DNA of 64,000 nucleotides from Fagopyrum homotropicum (Eukaryota > Streptophyta > Magnoliopsida > Caryophyllales > Polygonaceae), in NCBI GenBank assembly GCA_033239125.1, contig BSWB01000001.1, positions 27,989,501 to 28,053,500 of the forward strand. Reading direction: 5' to 3'. The notes below the pieces were generated by a model. It was not told the origin of the DNA. It worked only from the letters and a program-made list of their open reading frames with translations, and ran no database searches. This document shows positions 33,477 to 44,380 of the stretch, one piece after another (positions within the stretch are counted from its first letter, which is position 1; each line of letters begins with the position of its first letter). Both the position numbers and the translations under genes were made by a program.

Positions 33477-34735
33477 TGAAACTCCACCTTGATTATATAA
33501 TTGTACAGGTGATGATGATGGAAGACTTAAACACAAATGAAGTAGTTTTATACACTAATAATTTATTGATTATATATCGAGTTGCTTGGTTTGGTTTGGT
33601 GATTTGTATTGAATAAGTTCAGGTTTTGAAAGACACTTCAGAGGACCTTGGAAGACCTTGAAATCGGATGCAAGGAAAGACAAGGAGTTTAGAGTGATTA
33701 AAAGACGGAGGCCTCGAAATTCATTTTAAGGGAACAAAGACGTCAAGGTTGCACGTTTAAAGAATTCAAATCATTAAAGAAGATCTTCTAGGAAAGATTT
33801 GCTCAACAAGAAGATATGATTGAACGAAGATCTCAACTGACCAATAAAAATCTTGCAAAGATCCTCAACCGAAAGCACGAAGATTCTCTCTTCTGGAATT
33901 TGATATTGTCACAACAAATACGAGAAGATTAAGGAGCCGAGAGATCAACGTGTTCTCAGGAGATGAAGATCCACAACATCTATCTCATTTCAACCAAGAA
34001 GCGATCTTCATGGAGAAGAAGAATCATCTTCAAACGGTCATCTTTCCAACGACTAGAAGACCTCTCCATAGAAGGCTATATATGAAGATAGCGATTGAAG
34101 AACAAGGACATAAGCTTACACGGAAACATCAATAGTCTTCAAGTGATCCAAAACATCTTCATTCGTTCAAATAGTTTTTCTTTCTCTCTTTCACTAAAAG
34201 CATTATCCCCTAGAGAGAGATAAAACTCGAGAGCTCCATTGGTATATCTAAAAAGTGTTATACTCGAGTGTGTGTTACTCTGCGAAGTAACTAGACTATT
34301 ATAGCAAGGTGAAGGTTTGAGCTAGATCGTAGCATTGGCTACAGTGAGAGAAGAAGGGGATTTCTTCTAGTTTGTATCTAGGACTCTTTGAAGCTGATAA
34401 TAGATAGTTAGATCCTAAGGTCATACCCTGGGACGGAGAGTAGGCTATTTGAGCCGAACTTCGTAAACATATCCTCGTGTCGATCTTTTACATTCGGCAT
34501 TTTATCTTGCTTTATTGTGACTAACTTTGTTTTGCAGGATTACAAAGTCAAGGCCCTTGAAAGTTGTTTCAAAGCCCTTGAAATCAAAGTGTATCACAAA
34601 GAGCTCAAATCGACATCAAGGCCCTTGAAATTGGTTTCAAAGTCTTGAGATTGGTTTTGCGAAAAGTTTTCATACTCTATTCAACTCCCCTTCTAGAGTA
34701 TATTTTATCCTTTTTATTCACCTACCGGTTCTTCA
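33477..34735 (+). mobile_element. Solo LTR, probably Ty1/copia, inserted in the D LTR
   Basis: The insert is 1259 bp, starts TGAAACTCC and ends TTCTTCA. It is flanked by TAAGT (33472-33476) and TAAAT (34736-34740), a five-base duplication with one mismatch. The intact D LTR shows the empty site. No gag or pol is present. The CATACTCTATTCAACTCCCC stretch near 34670 resembles ends of copia LTRs, which is the only basis for the family call. Confidence 0.65.
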
Positions 34736-34770
34736 TAAATCTTTAGAGGTGTTGGAACTGTATCACACAT

Positions 34771-34990
34771 CATCTCGTTCCGAGGCTAAGATTTTGGAGC
34801 AAGGTTTGCATATCTCCTAGTGAAGAGGGAATAGACTAAGCGAGTTCATTCCATAAACATCGGATATGGCCATAATATGCCGTTATGGACTGACATCGTT
34901 GACGCCACGGAGAGATGTCAGTCCATAACTTGAGGACACATGGACCATTGTCGACTAAAATTGTTTTTCGATTTCCAACCTAGTTTTGTT
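34771..34990 (-). pseudogene. Decayed Ty1/copia gag fragment (E, part 2)
   Basis: This joins 28006 across element D. The minus strand reads a degraded copia gag that continues into the LIGLDD motif of part 1. Only short stretches are readable, such as RLVYSLFTRRYA. The upstream boundary near 34990 is uncertain. Confidence 0.5.
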
Positions 34991-36498
34991 TGAACAAGTT
35001 TTCTTTTTTTTTTAATATTGATTCTTCGGAGACTATTTCCCCCTATGAAGAAGGGGCACAAACACGGGAAACGGGAAAGCGGCAATTCTTAAAAGCACAG
35101 GAAACGGGGACACGGCAAAGAAAACAAATAAATATCATTTTAACGTTATTGAAATGTAGAAGGCATATATCGCAATGATATATATATATATGTGTGTGTG
35201 TGTGTGTTTGTGTGTGTCTGTGTGTGTGTGTCTTTGTGTGTGTGTGTGCGTGTGTGTGTCTGTGTGAAAAATCCAATTTATATGTGTTGATAAAGACATT
35301 AACATGATAACAAATAACCGAAACAAAAGCTTAGAAACACACATTTTTCAGTCTTCCAAAACATAGAAATAAAAATATTTAGTCTTACGATCTCAAATTA
35401 AGATACTTAATATAAAAATTAAAGAACGAATCATCCATTTTGCAAATCAACAACAACCAAATAACATAATCAACCAAGGAAAACAATACTAAAAATTTGT
35501 AAATAAAAAAAATGAAAGAATTGGAATAATACACTCAACATTCAACAAAGAAAGATCACTGTAAATTAGTAATCAAAGGTCCAAAATTAATTTATGAAAT
35601 CATAAGAAGAGTAGAAGAAAATGGAGAAAAGAGTCGGTCGGCGGAACAACAAGATTTCAATATTAGAACCGAAGAAGAAGAAGGCTTCGTCGAAGAATAA
35701 GAAAATCGGTGTCTTGCTTCCGGCAACCACAATCTCGTAGGTGGTCATATGGGGTTAGGTTTAATTGGAACAAAAGGGAGAGAATGAAGAAATATTACGG
35801 TACATAATTTTTTCTTTAATTTTAAAAAAAAAATTCTTTTTTAGCGTTAAAAAATAGGAAAAACTCTCTTTCACCGTGTCTTGACCGGACACGATCTGTG
35901 TGCTAGTCGTGTCCTTCCCGTGTCCTACCACTGAACATTGTCTTGACCGTGTGCGAAGCGTGTCTTGCCGTATCCTGCCATCCAAAGGTGTCCATGCATC
36001 AAATGTCTCCCCAAATAATGTCTATATATGTCACCGAAACAGGGCCCTAATTAATGTAATTTTGTTGTGTGCGACATGATTGCTATTCACAGGAAAAAGA
36101 AGAAAAAAAAAGTAAAAACTTGATTACAACTTAATCTGGTGGGCACAAAACATTTGGTCATTGCGAACCTGCGAAGAGTCAAATCGGCAAAAACAGAGAT
36201 TATTCAAGGTATCTACATGTTTTTAGCCCTTTTCCTCCCTGTTGTGGGGTTGGGAAGTTTCAAAAAAGGAGGAAGTGAAGGAAGATGGAGTAGTCAAGAA
36301 GAAACCCTAATTCAATGCATTGGATGGGGTGATGATGTCCTCGTAGAATGCACTCAAACCAAATTAAGAGCCCCCACACTATATAATAACCCAAGTTATA
36401 CCTTAACAGAGTAGCGTATATCAAATATGCCTTTGCATGGCATCATAATCATGACCTAACCAATATTCCATGTTTTACGGCTCTACTTCAACCACCAA
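34991..36498. other. Intergenic repeat region with GT microsatellite; no gene recognised
   Basis: It contains an AT run followed by a GT repeat (see separate entry) and a GTGTC-rich stretch at about 35868-35985 that looks like two imperfect copies of one unit. A 91-codon open frame at 36139-36414 has no recognisable domain and no clear coding character. I see nothing else supportable. Confidence 0.5.
35178..35267. repeat. (AT)n then (GT)n microsatellite
   Basis: A short TA run passes into about 75 bases of GT repeats broken by single T or C substitutions. Reverse-strand frames here that encode His/Thr runs are repeat artefacts. Confidence 0.95.
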
Positions 36499-36506
36499 GT
36501 CACCAT

Positions 36507-37190
36507 TAGGGATGTCAATGGATCGAGTGGTGGGTGGATGACCCTGTCCGCCACCCGTTCCGGGAGAAAATCTCATCCACCCCACTCGATCCGCCACTCG
36601 TCAAACGCACCACCCACATCCGATCCACCCACATCCAACGGATGAAGCGGGTGGATCGGGTGATATTCGGGTGTTCTACACATTTCCTTTAAACTGATAT
36701 TAAACTCGGATTCGAACGCCGAAAATTAATAATAATAAAAATAAATTCAATCCAAAAAAGTCTTATCCATCACACAAATCATCCAAGTAGAAATATTACA
36801 AGAAGTGTTATAAGTTTAAGTTCTTGAAAAATAACGAAATTTAGCAATGCATATTATACCATAAGATCATAATAGTAAGTGAACAAATGTACAAATTTTG
36901 CTAAACAATCGGTAAATCACCAATTTATAAATCAAAAGGGAACTAAAGATCACTAACCAAGTAAACAATCAATGAATTTATAGCGGGTGTAAGCGGGTGA
37001 AACGGGTCGGATGGGTGGATGGATGATGGATCGGGTGATGGGTGGATGAGAGGTTAATCCGAATCCGACCCGATCCATCACCCGCTTCATCCGCCATCCG
37101 CTTCCACCCACTTCGTGTCGGGTTTTCACCTTTTTATTATGGATCGGGTTATCGAATGTCCGTCGGGTTCGGATGAAATTGCCATCCCTA
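36507..37190. mobile_element. Non-autonomous hAT-type element, 684 bp
   Basis: It starts TAGGGATGTCAATGG and ends in the inverse of TAGGGATGGCAATTT. Both sides carry the eight-base duplication GTCACCAT (36499-36506 and 37191-37198). An eight-base duplication and TAGGGRTG-type ends are typical of hAT. Subterminal regions are packed with GGGTGGATCGGGT-like words in both orientations. There is no transposase, so it would be moved in trans. Confidence 0.9.
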
Positions 37191-37198
37191 GTCACCAT

Positions 37199-38570
37199 AT
37201 ACAAAAAGATAAAAGTAACAGCATGCACATCATTGATCCACGCTATACGGTAACCTTAAGAAAAATTAACAGTTCATTTTACAAGCAAAATAAGCAGCAT
37301 CAGGTAATGGCTCTAACTAGTGACCATTCAAAGTGCATGGGATCCTCAAATTTATAAATGCTCTATAAAATTAATGAAACGCTTTGGCACTACTTGCAAA
37401 CGAATATATATAAAAGTGCAAAATAGTGGAACTATATATTGACACTCCACTTATCTACCAGATTGATGAGCATCACTCATTCATCATCCCCAAGAATAAA
37501 TTAAGCCAACAAAAAATCAGCTTCATTCATCATATTCACCTACTGATGATGTTACCCACATTTTCCATTTTAAAGTAGGGAAAATGAAACCTGCTAATTA
37601 CCGCCTTCCAGCCGTGGTACAAACATTTGCAGCTCTGGGATCAATCTTCAGATATAGTCCACTAAGTATAAAGACCTGTAAAGGAAATTGCATATAAATC
37701 TACAATAGAAGAGTCATATATACACGTGATTTTCAGCCAGCTTCATTGTTGGTACGTGTGATTTCACCATGTGTGAGCAGGTTCAGTACCCAAGTTGTAT
37801 CATTTTTGTCATCAAGAGGTCAAAGATTTTGCTGAGATATTATAGTCACAAAACTTCTTTTATGTGATGATAAAAAGTGATTTAATTAGGCCGATATAGT
37901 TATCAAGATAGACAGATAATGTGCAATATTATATATACATATATATATGTGGGTGGGAAACTAACTTCCTATAAGGGCAACTACCTAGATAGTCAATGGG
38001 GACACCATCCTTGCAATGAGTAATCTACATTCATGTGATGATAAAAAGATTTATTTTTATAATAAATTTAGAAATAGTTCGTCCTAAAACATCATCGTTC
38101 GAAAATATTGAGTTTGGAATAGATAAAAATTAGACATAAATGTTAAGTACTTAAGTTAGGTCAAATGTTTAGCTAAGATAAGTTAATTTCTCAGTAAATA
38201 TATTAATTTGAACTTAGTGGAGAAAAAGGAACATCCTAGATAACTATCTCGAGTTCCCAAGTACAAATCCAAAAGATCCTTGGAGAGTCCCTATTACAGT
38301 GTAAAACCAACACATAAGTCAATTAAAATTTTACCATAAAATCAATTAAAAAAATAAATAAATGTAGTTATCAACCTTCGCAAATATATTGTCTAGTAAA
38401 AAGACAGTTAACCACTGACCATATAAAACAATTATGTGATCAAAATGAACTCCAATTAATACTGAAGACTATTTTCAGAGACACGTATATATTTGTATAT
38501 AGAAGTCGAAATCAACAACAATATAGGGTATGATTTTAAGTCAATAGATTACCGTCAAACTCCATCTCTA
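37199..38570. other. AT-rich intergenic DNA downstream of the WRKY gene
   Basis: No gene or clear element is seen. The part nearest 38570 should hold the 3' UTR and polyadenylation signals of the WRKY gene, which is on the minus strand, but I cannot place the site. Confidence 0.5.
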
Positions 38571-41112
38571 TCAAGCATCACGCGGTCTAGGAGAAACGAT
38601 GTCCTCGAGCAATCCTTGGTCCATATGGTTTTTCCCACTAGATTGATCACAGATTGCTAACACACCTGAATTCTCCCTACTTACTTCATCTACAATCTGA
38701 AGGTGATCAATAGATTGTATAGTGCCAACTGAACCATCCTGGCCGGTTTGTACTTTTGCTCCCGGATAGTAGAACCGAGGTGGTGGAAGTGCAAACTGGT
38801 TTGAGAAAACATTTTCATAGCTCATGAATCCACCTCTTGTCAACTCAATTGTATGATGACAATGTTGGCCTTCATATGTAGTGATAACTACTGTAGGATC
38901 TTCACAGAATCGTTCTACCCTTTTCTTTACCTTGCATTCGCTGTGTGTACAGCGATAGTAACTCCTAAGACATTACATCAATCACAATGATCACAAATAA
39001 TTCCTACTCTGGAAAAGGCAATTTTCAATACTTCGAACATACCCAGAAACCCAACAAAAAGACCACCGCTTACAAGCAGAGGCGCTCAAATTGACCCACC
39101 AACAAAAAGAAGAATACCAAAAACAAAGCAATGGAAACAATCACTATGATGACAACCGAAAATAACCAAAACTTGTCATCATAACCAAATAATTTTATGC
39201 TATAAATAAGTACAAATGTTGACAGGAAAATCTTGTCCGATTTGAATGTCCATATCCCCAACAAGCCAAAATTTGAAAGTCAATGTACCTTCTTTCATGT
39301 ACTATATTATTATAAAGAATGATCCTGTAGTAAATTGGTAGAGGAGGTTCTCGTGATAAAATAGAAACTTTTCAAGAGATCACCCATACAAGTTATAACC
39401 ATAAATCTCCATTCAAATGATACATGATTATAATTTATGAGATGTTACACAAAAGAAACTATATACCTTGGAAATGGACTATTCTTGACAGCCTTCTGCC
39501 CATACTTCCTCCACCTATACCCATCTTCAAGATGATCAACTTCACTCTTTGTCATAAATGCAAACCGAGGTAGTCTAACTCTCTTTTGGACCTTCTTCTT
39601 AACCTTAGTCCTGCATATTGGAAGCAAAATTAATCATCCAAAACAACGATATTTACGTTTGGTCGTAAATGAACGATCAAAGAAATTTATTATAGGGCCA
39701 GTGATGCCACTTAATTGAAAAGGCTATGAATCGGGACTTTACTATTGCATTTAATGTCGGTATGGGAAGCTCCTTAGGGAAAAAAAATCTAGAAGGGATC
39801 ACTTAAACCAAATTGCACGCCAAGAAAGCTATGAGGAGACAATTCATTCATTAGTCCTGGCAGGGTTATCGACAAACCTATGAGGTTCTGTAATCTGCCT
39901 TTGAAATTTCATACAGTAGCAGAATGTATATGAGATATATGTATATGGAGTAAATACATGGAAATTAAATTAAAACTAAACACCCACCATACATGCTCAC
40001 GTAATAGTATATCAGATTTACACCTCTAATCAAAGCAATTAAACAATTCTGAGTGACATGAAAATTTAGACGGACAGAAATATAAATTTTGATGTAGACC
40101 TTATAATTCATAAATCTGAATATGACATATTTGCAGACAGTATCATTTTCACATCAAATCCTCTTTTTTATATTGCCAACAATTGCATGCGATTTATCAG
40201 TGGAGAATGCAGATTGTAATAACAACTAAAAAAAATTGCATGATTGAATGGAAGTTACGGAGTATTATATTAAAACAATACTCAAGTAAAAAGGAAATCA
40301 GGAAGAAATAATTTTATATTCCATTTTGACAGACCTTTATCCTACATAATCAAACAACACCATAGAAAAGGAAAAAATTGATTGTTTCAAGAAAACCGTA
40401 TCAGCCTCCTAGTGTGTTCGAAAAGCACTGCAGCTCGCGCCATCGCCGCCGCGATAACGGTGATTGCAGCTTTACTATTCCCCATTTTTCATACTGATTT
40501 GTTTTCTTGGGGAAAAATCAAACTATTTGCAGAAAGCACCCAACACTTTTTTATATTGACAATTACCGATCCAAGTTTTCTCAAAGTATAAAAACAAAAC
40601 CACAATTCGTTTCAAATCATAAAACTAAGAACCTATATGCAAATTTCCTTCTCTGATAGTCAATTTAGGAACCGATCACTTTTTAGCACGAGACTAATAC
40701 GTCGATTATCAGATCGGTTTCAAACTCACGATGTAGCGGTGGTTGCATTAAATCCTCCACCACCAGAGTCGTTGGACTTCATAGGCAGATCCTCCGACGA
40801 GTAGGAGGAAACAGATTGGTTAGGTGACGTCGTAGTAGTTCCCGAAGCGTACGCCGGTGCGGACCTCGAGAAGTGAATCGGTGCCCGATCATCATTGATG
40901 CCTATCTGATTTGCATAAACGTCGGAGTCCCGATCTAAAACGCAGGAGTCCTGGTTGGTGCTCGAGCTGAACTCGCCGAAGTAGGAGGAATAGTAATTGG
41001 ATAGCGGTTCAGCTGCAAGCGAAGACCAGCAAGAGTCGGGGTCCGAACCAGGAACTGCTGGAACGGGATTGTCGGGGGCGTTGACGGGAAGTTTGGGGAT
41101 TCTGGTTGACAT
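38571..41112 (-). CDS. WRKY57: WRKY transcription factor, group IIc, WRKY57-like (3 exons)
   Basis: Exons on the minus strand: 41112-40730, 39610-39467 and 38964-38571, totalling 921 nt (306 residues plus stop). Introns start GTGAGT and GTATAT and end TGCAG and TCTTAG. The second intron splits the Arg codon of FPR-SYYRC, the position conserved in this WRKY class. The single WRKY domain has WRKYGQK at residues 161-167 and a CX4CX23HXH zinc finger (C181, C186, H210, H212), diagnostic of group IIc. It is preceded by RFAFMTKSEVDHLEDGY. The C-terminus RGGFM...LPPPRFYYPG and GLLEDIV resembles WRKY57. The N-terminus is Ser-rich and probably disordered. It would be a nuclear protein binding W-boxes (TTGACY); Arabidopsis WRKY57 is linked to drought and jasmonate responses. 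All exons are intact. Orthology needs a tree. Confidence 0.93.
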
Positions 41113-41330
41113 GTTTGTTTTCCGATTGGGAGGGAAGGGGAGAGTTTTACTAGGGTTTGAAGGGAACGAAGACGGTGAAAGAGATACTGAGAGTGAGAGA
41201 TAGGGAAATGATTGAAAAAGAAGCTGCGGAAATTTTTCACGCGTTTTCTCTCTTCACTAACATTGCTTTCTTTTTTGTACAAAGTAAACTAGTTTAATAT
41301 TCGGTGGATTGTTTATAAACTTTCAATAAA
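41113..41330 (-). promoter_or_regulatory. WRKY gene 5' UTR and core promoter
   Basis: Upstream of the ATG is a C/T-rich leader with a CTCTCTTTCACC-like stretch, common in plant 5' UTRs. A TATA-like GTTTATAAAC lies at 41311-41320, about 200 bases before the ATG. A TTGACC W-box word lies further out at 41527-41532; self-regulation is possible but unproven. Confidence 0.5.
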
Positions 41331-42217
41331 ATAATGAATATTTTATTTTTAACTATGTTTTATCGAATATTTTTAAATTTGTATTTAAATTTTATTTATT
41401 TAAATATATTTTTACAATTAGTTAAAAGTTAACCTTAGATATACAAATCTTATTTTTACCTTTGTTATAAAATTACTATATTAAAATCTAATGTAAATAA
41501 ATAATTATATAGTATTAATTGTTGATTTGACCTATCATCTTTAAGGGCTCGTTTGGTATGATAATGGGATTGTAGTTGCATTAGGAATTGGAATAAAATA
41601 AATAATTGGAATCAATTATCCTTGATACTTAGTGTTTGGGAAGATATCGGAATGAAGGATTTCCTGTTATTTAATTATATATGAATTATGGAACGATAAT
41701 TCATATGATATTTGATGATATATATATATATATATGTTTATAATGTAAATATATTTTATTTTTTTAATCTACGTTTAAAAAAAATGAAGATCAACTAATG
41801 ACTTAGAATACAAGCATGAACCAATCGTCAAGTTAAATAAATAGGTATATTATTTCTTCTATAAAATATAATTTTGTCTAATTGAACTAGTTAAATAGTT
41901 TTTGAGCACTCTCTAGTGACTATCATCTTGATTGAAATATTTGTATCATAATCAATTATTTTTAATAAGTGAGTCATATATATAATATATATAATGAAAA
42001 TATATAAATGTGATTTTAAATTTGAATGAAGAATATATTGAAATGTATGATACATATCTTTAATTATTGGAATTAAATTGTTCGAATTGGAATGAGTCAT
42101 TTCATGAAATCTTTTTCATTTCAATTACCAATCATAGGATATGGATAAACATAAGATATGGATACGACTCATTCCAATTCAGATTCTTGATTTTGCTTCT
42201 TGATTCCTTGATGGCTC
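41331..42217. other. AT-rich WRKY upstream region, possible remnant of a Tourist-like element
   Basis: No gene is seen. At about 41543 the sequence TAAGGGCTCGTTTGGTATG looks like the end of a PIF/Harbinger-type MITE, but no matching inverted end is visible, so it is at most a broken copy. An AT repeat lies near 41718. Confidence 0.4.
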
Positions 42218-42542
42218 TTGCTATTCGTACCACCATATACATTCTATACATACCACATCTACGCCTACGCCATGCGTAGGCGTAGTAAACAAAAAAAAAA
42301 AAAATTTTTTTTTTTTTTACCTTACTACGCCTACGTAGGCGTAGTAAGTTTTACTTCATTTTTCGAACTAAATATATGTTACGGACTACTACGCGTACGC
42401 GTAGTAGGACTACGCATCGGTCATTCGTAGTCGTAACCATTTTCCTTTATTTTTTGAACGAAATGAACTTTTTGCTACGACTATGTATTGCGTACGCGTA
42501 GTAAGGGTACGAATAGCATGAATATGTGGGTACGAATAGCAA
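42218..42542. mobile_element. Foldback-like miniature element with internal perfect palindromes
   Basis: The ends are inverted repeats: TTGCTATTCGTACC at 42218 and its inverse ending at 42542, about 21 bases with two mismatches. A second copy of the inner end sits at about 42505-42518. Inside are perfect palindromes at 42321-42346 (26 bp) and 42386-42407 (22 bp), a third near-palindrome at 42260-42284, and an A-tract meeting a T-tract at 42291-42317. No target duplication was found, so the superfamily is open. Confidence 0.72.
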
Positions 42543-42754
42543 TCTCGTTCCTTGATACATGGTATAAGTTATGTCATTTTTAGCATTTACTAGTTTTAAT
42601 GTCCATATTTAATGTGGATTTAACTATGATAACATTGTTAGTATGTATAAAGACTAAAATGAATGTTTCGGAAGATCGATAAGTGGTGAATCGTAGTCTT
42701 AATGGATGACGGGAAAAGAGAAATTACACACATTGATCATAAATGTACAAATAT
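42543..42754. other. Short intergenic stretch
   Basis: AT-rich with no recognisable feature, lying between the foldback-like element and the MULE-like element. Confidence 0.5.
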
Positions 42755-42763
42755 TAAAAATAA

Positions 42764-44076
42764 GAGGAAACTACACAAAACCACCCTTAATAATCACTAT
42801 TTTACAAAGAACCACCCTTTATAAATTTTTTAGCTTAAAACCACCCTTAATATTCATATATTTGCAATAAACCACCCATTATACATTGTTTGGCATAAAA
42901 CCACCTTTAATTTTACGGGTTTGCAACTAACTACCCTATATCGTTTTAAATTACATCAAATAATTTAAAATTGAAGCATTGACAAGGTAAATTTTCATTA
43001 TTATATTAAATAATATTAATATCATAATTAGTTTTGAACTTTCAATAGTTTAAAACCTTTTCATTTTAAATTTCCATTACTATTTTACCCATAATTTTTC
43101 AGTTTTTTAAAAATGAAAATATTGGTAACAACGTGATTATTGGTCAACTAAGGGCCTGTTTACTTGTGGCTTATTTGTGTTTGATTTAGTTTATAAACCC
43201 TGAGTTTAATTTTTGTAGGTGTTTACTTAGGGATTGGTTTATTTCTATAGGGGTTTATATGGGTTTATAAACCACTCAAAAATAAACTTTTCAGACCAAG
43301 GTTATTTTTGCTTCCATGAGTTTATTTTTGTTTAAAACCCGATTTTGGCCTTGTGCTTTTCCATCTTGATATTATTTATTCATCCTTGGGTATTCAACGT
43401 TATTGTTTGGATTTTTTAGGGACATGAGAGTCTTTTGAAGAAAAATAAACCCAAAAAATAAACTCCAAGTAAACAACCTTATCTAGTTTATTTATATAAA
43501 CCCATCAAAAAATAAACCTGAAAATAAACTATAAACCCATATAAACTCATTTAGTTTATAAACCCGAAAATAAACTAATATGCAAGTAAACAGGCCCTAA
43601 AACAAGTGAAATTTTTTTAAAGTAAATTAAATCCGGTAATAAGTCAACAAATTTAGTCGGGATTGAGGTTGTAATAGAATTGATTTTGTATTCGTTAGTT
43701 TTTATGTAGTTTAATGATTTTTAAAATTAAATTATTTTTTTTATATAGGTAATAACTTACTTTATTATTTTTTATTATTTTCTATTATAAATTGTAATAT
43801 TTAACCAAATTATCGAAACTATGGATGGTATTAATATTAATAATGTAAATATATCTTGTTTATGCTTCAATTTTAAATTATTTGATTTAATTTTAAGTAG
43901 TATAGAGTGGTTAATTGCAAACGTTTAAAATTAAGGGTGGTTTTATGTAAAAAATATTATAAGGGTGGTTTATTGCACATAGATGAATATTATGGGTGGT
44001 TTCATGCTAAAATTTTTAGAAAGGGTGGTTTCTTGCAAGATAGTGATTATTAAGGGTGGTTTTGTGTAGTTTTCTC
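42764..44076. mobile_element. MULE-like non-autonomous element with ~250-bp terminal inverted repeats
   Basis: The left end GAGGAAACTACACAAAACCA pairs with the right end over roughly 250 bases. Both flanks carry the nine-base duplication TAAAAATAA (42755-42763 and 44077-44085). Long TIRs plus a nine-base duplication indicate a Mutator-like element. Within the left TIR, ACCACCCTT-type words recur with a ~30-base period (about 42780, 42811, 42840, 42871, 42900, 42930). There is no transposase. A Tourist-like MITE is nested inside. Confidence 0.87.
43152..43597. mobile_element. PIF/Harbinger (Tourist-like) MITE nested in the MULE-like element
   Basis: It is 446 bp with perfect ends GGGCCTGTTTACTTG and CAAGTAAACAGGCCC, flanked by TAA on both sides (43149-43151 and 43598-43600). 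The GGGCCTGTTT terminus and three-base TAA duplication are hallmarks of this superfamily. The interior contains many inverted TTTATAAACC-like words. Confidence 0.9.
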
Positions 44077-44085
44077 TAAAAATAA

Positions 44086-44380
44086 ACAAAGTTTACTTCT
44101 TTTCTTTTTATGTGTTTATTAAAAAGTTATGAAAATCACATTCTATAATATGAGCCACCTGTGATGAAACAAAATGGGAAAGAGAATGATGAATATCCGA
44201 AATAATTAAATCAAAATTTCAAGGAGTTTCTCGCACACTGTAAATAATGTTGATCATAGACAAATAATCATCTTCATTTTGAGTATTTCTCAAATCGAGG
44301 GTTAAATTCATCCTCCAAACTATTATTGAGAAGAATAAGTTAACCCAAATCAATTTTCTATACTAGGAAAGGAACTTAAA
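44086..44380. other. AT-rich intergenic stretch
   Basis: No gene or element is recognised between the MULE-like element and the composite region that follows. Confidence 0.45.

Larger units (their letters stand above)
33027..34765 (-). repeat. 5' LTR of chromovirus D, split by two later insertions
   Basis: LTR sequence occupies 33027-33252, 33377-33476 and 34736-34765 and matches the 3' LTR at 28007-28341. The breaks are a SINE-like insert (33253-33376) and a TG...CA insert (33477-34735), each with its own target duplication. The outer edge GTATCA is followed by CACAT (34766-34770), matching 28002-28006, so D is a complete insertion. Confidence 0.87.

Noticed and set aside
35043..35344. Two minus-strand frames of 69-77 codons rich in His and Thr
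   Set aside because: They translate the GT microsatellite; no coding character outside the repeat.
36139..36414. A 91-codon open frame between repeats
   Set aside because: No recognisable domain, no neighbouring exon or promoter evidence; treated as chance.
41543..42217. Complete Tourist-like MITE starting GGGCTCGTTTGG
   Set aside because: No inverted partner end or matching TAA/TTA flank was found on the other side.
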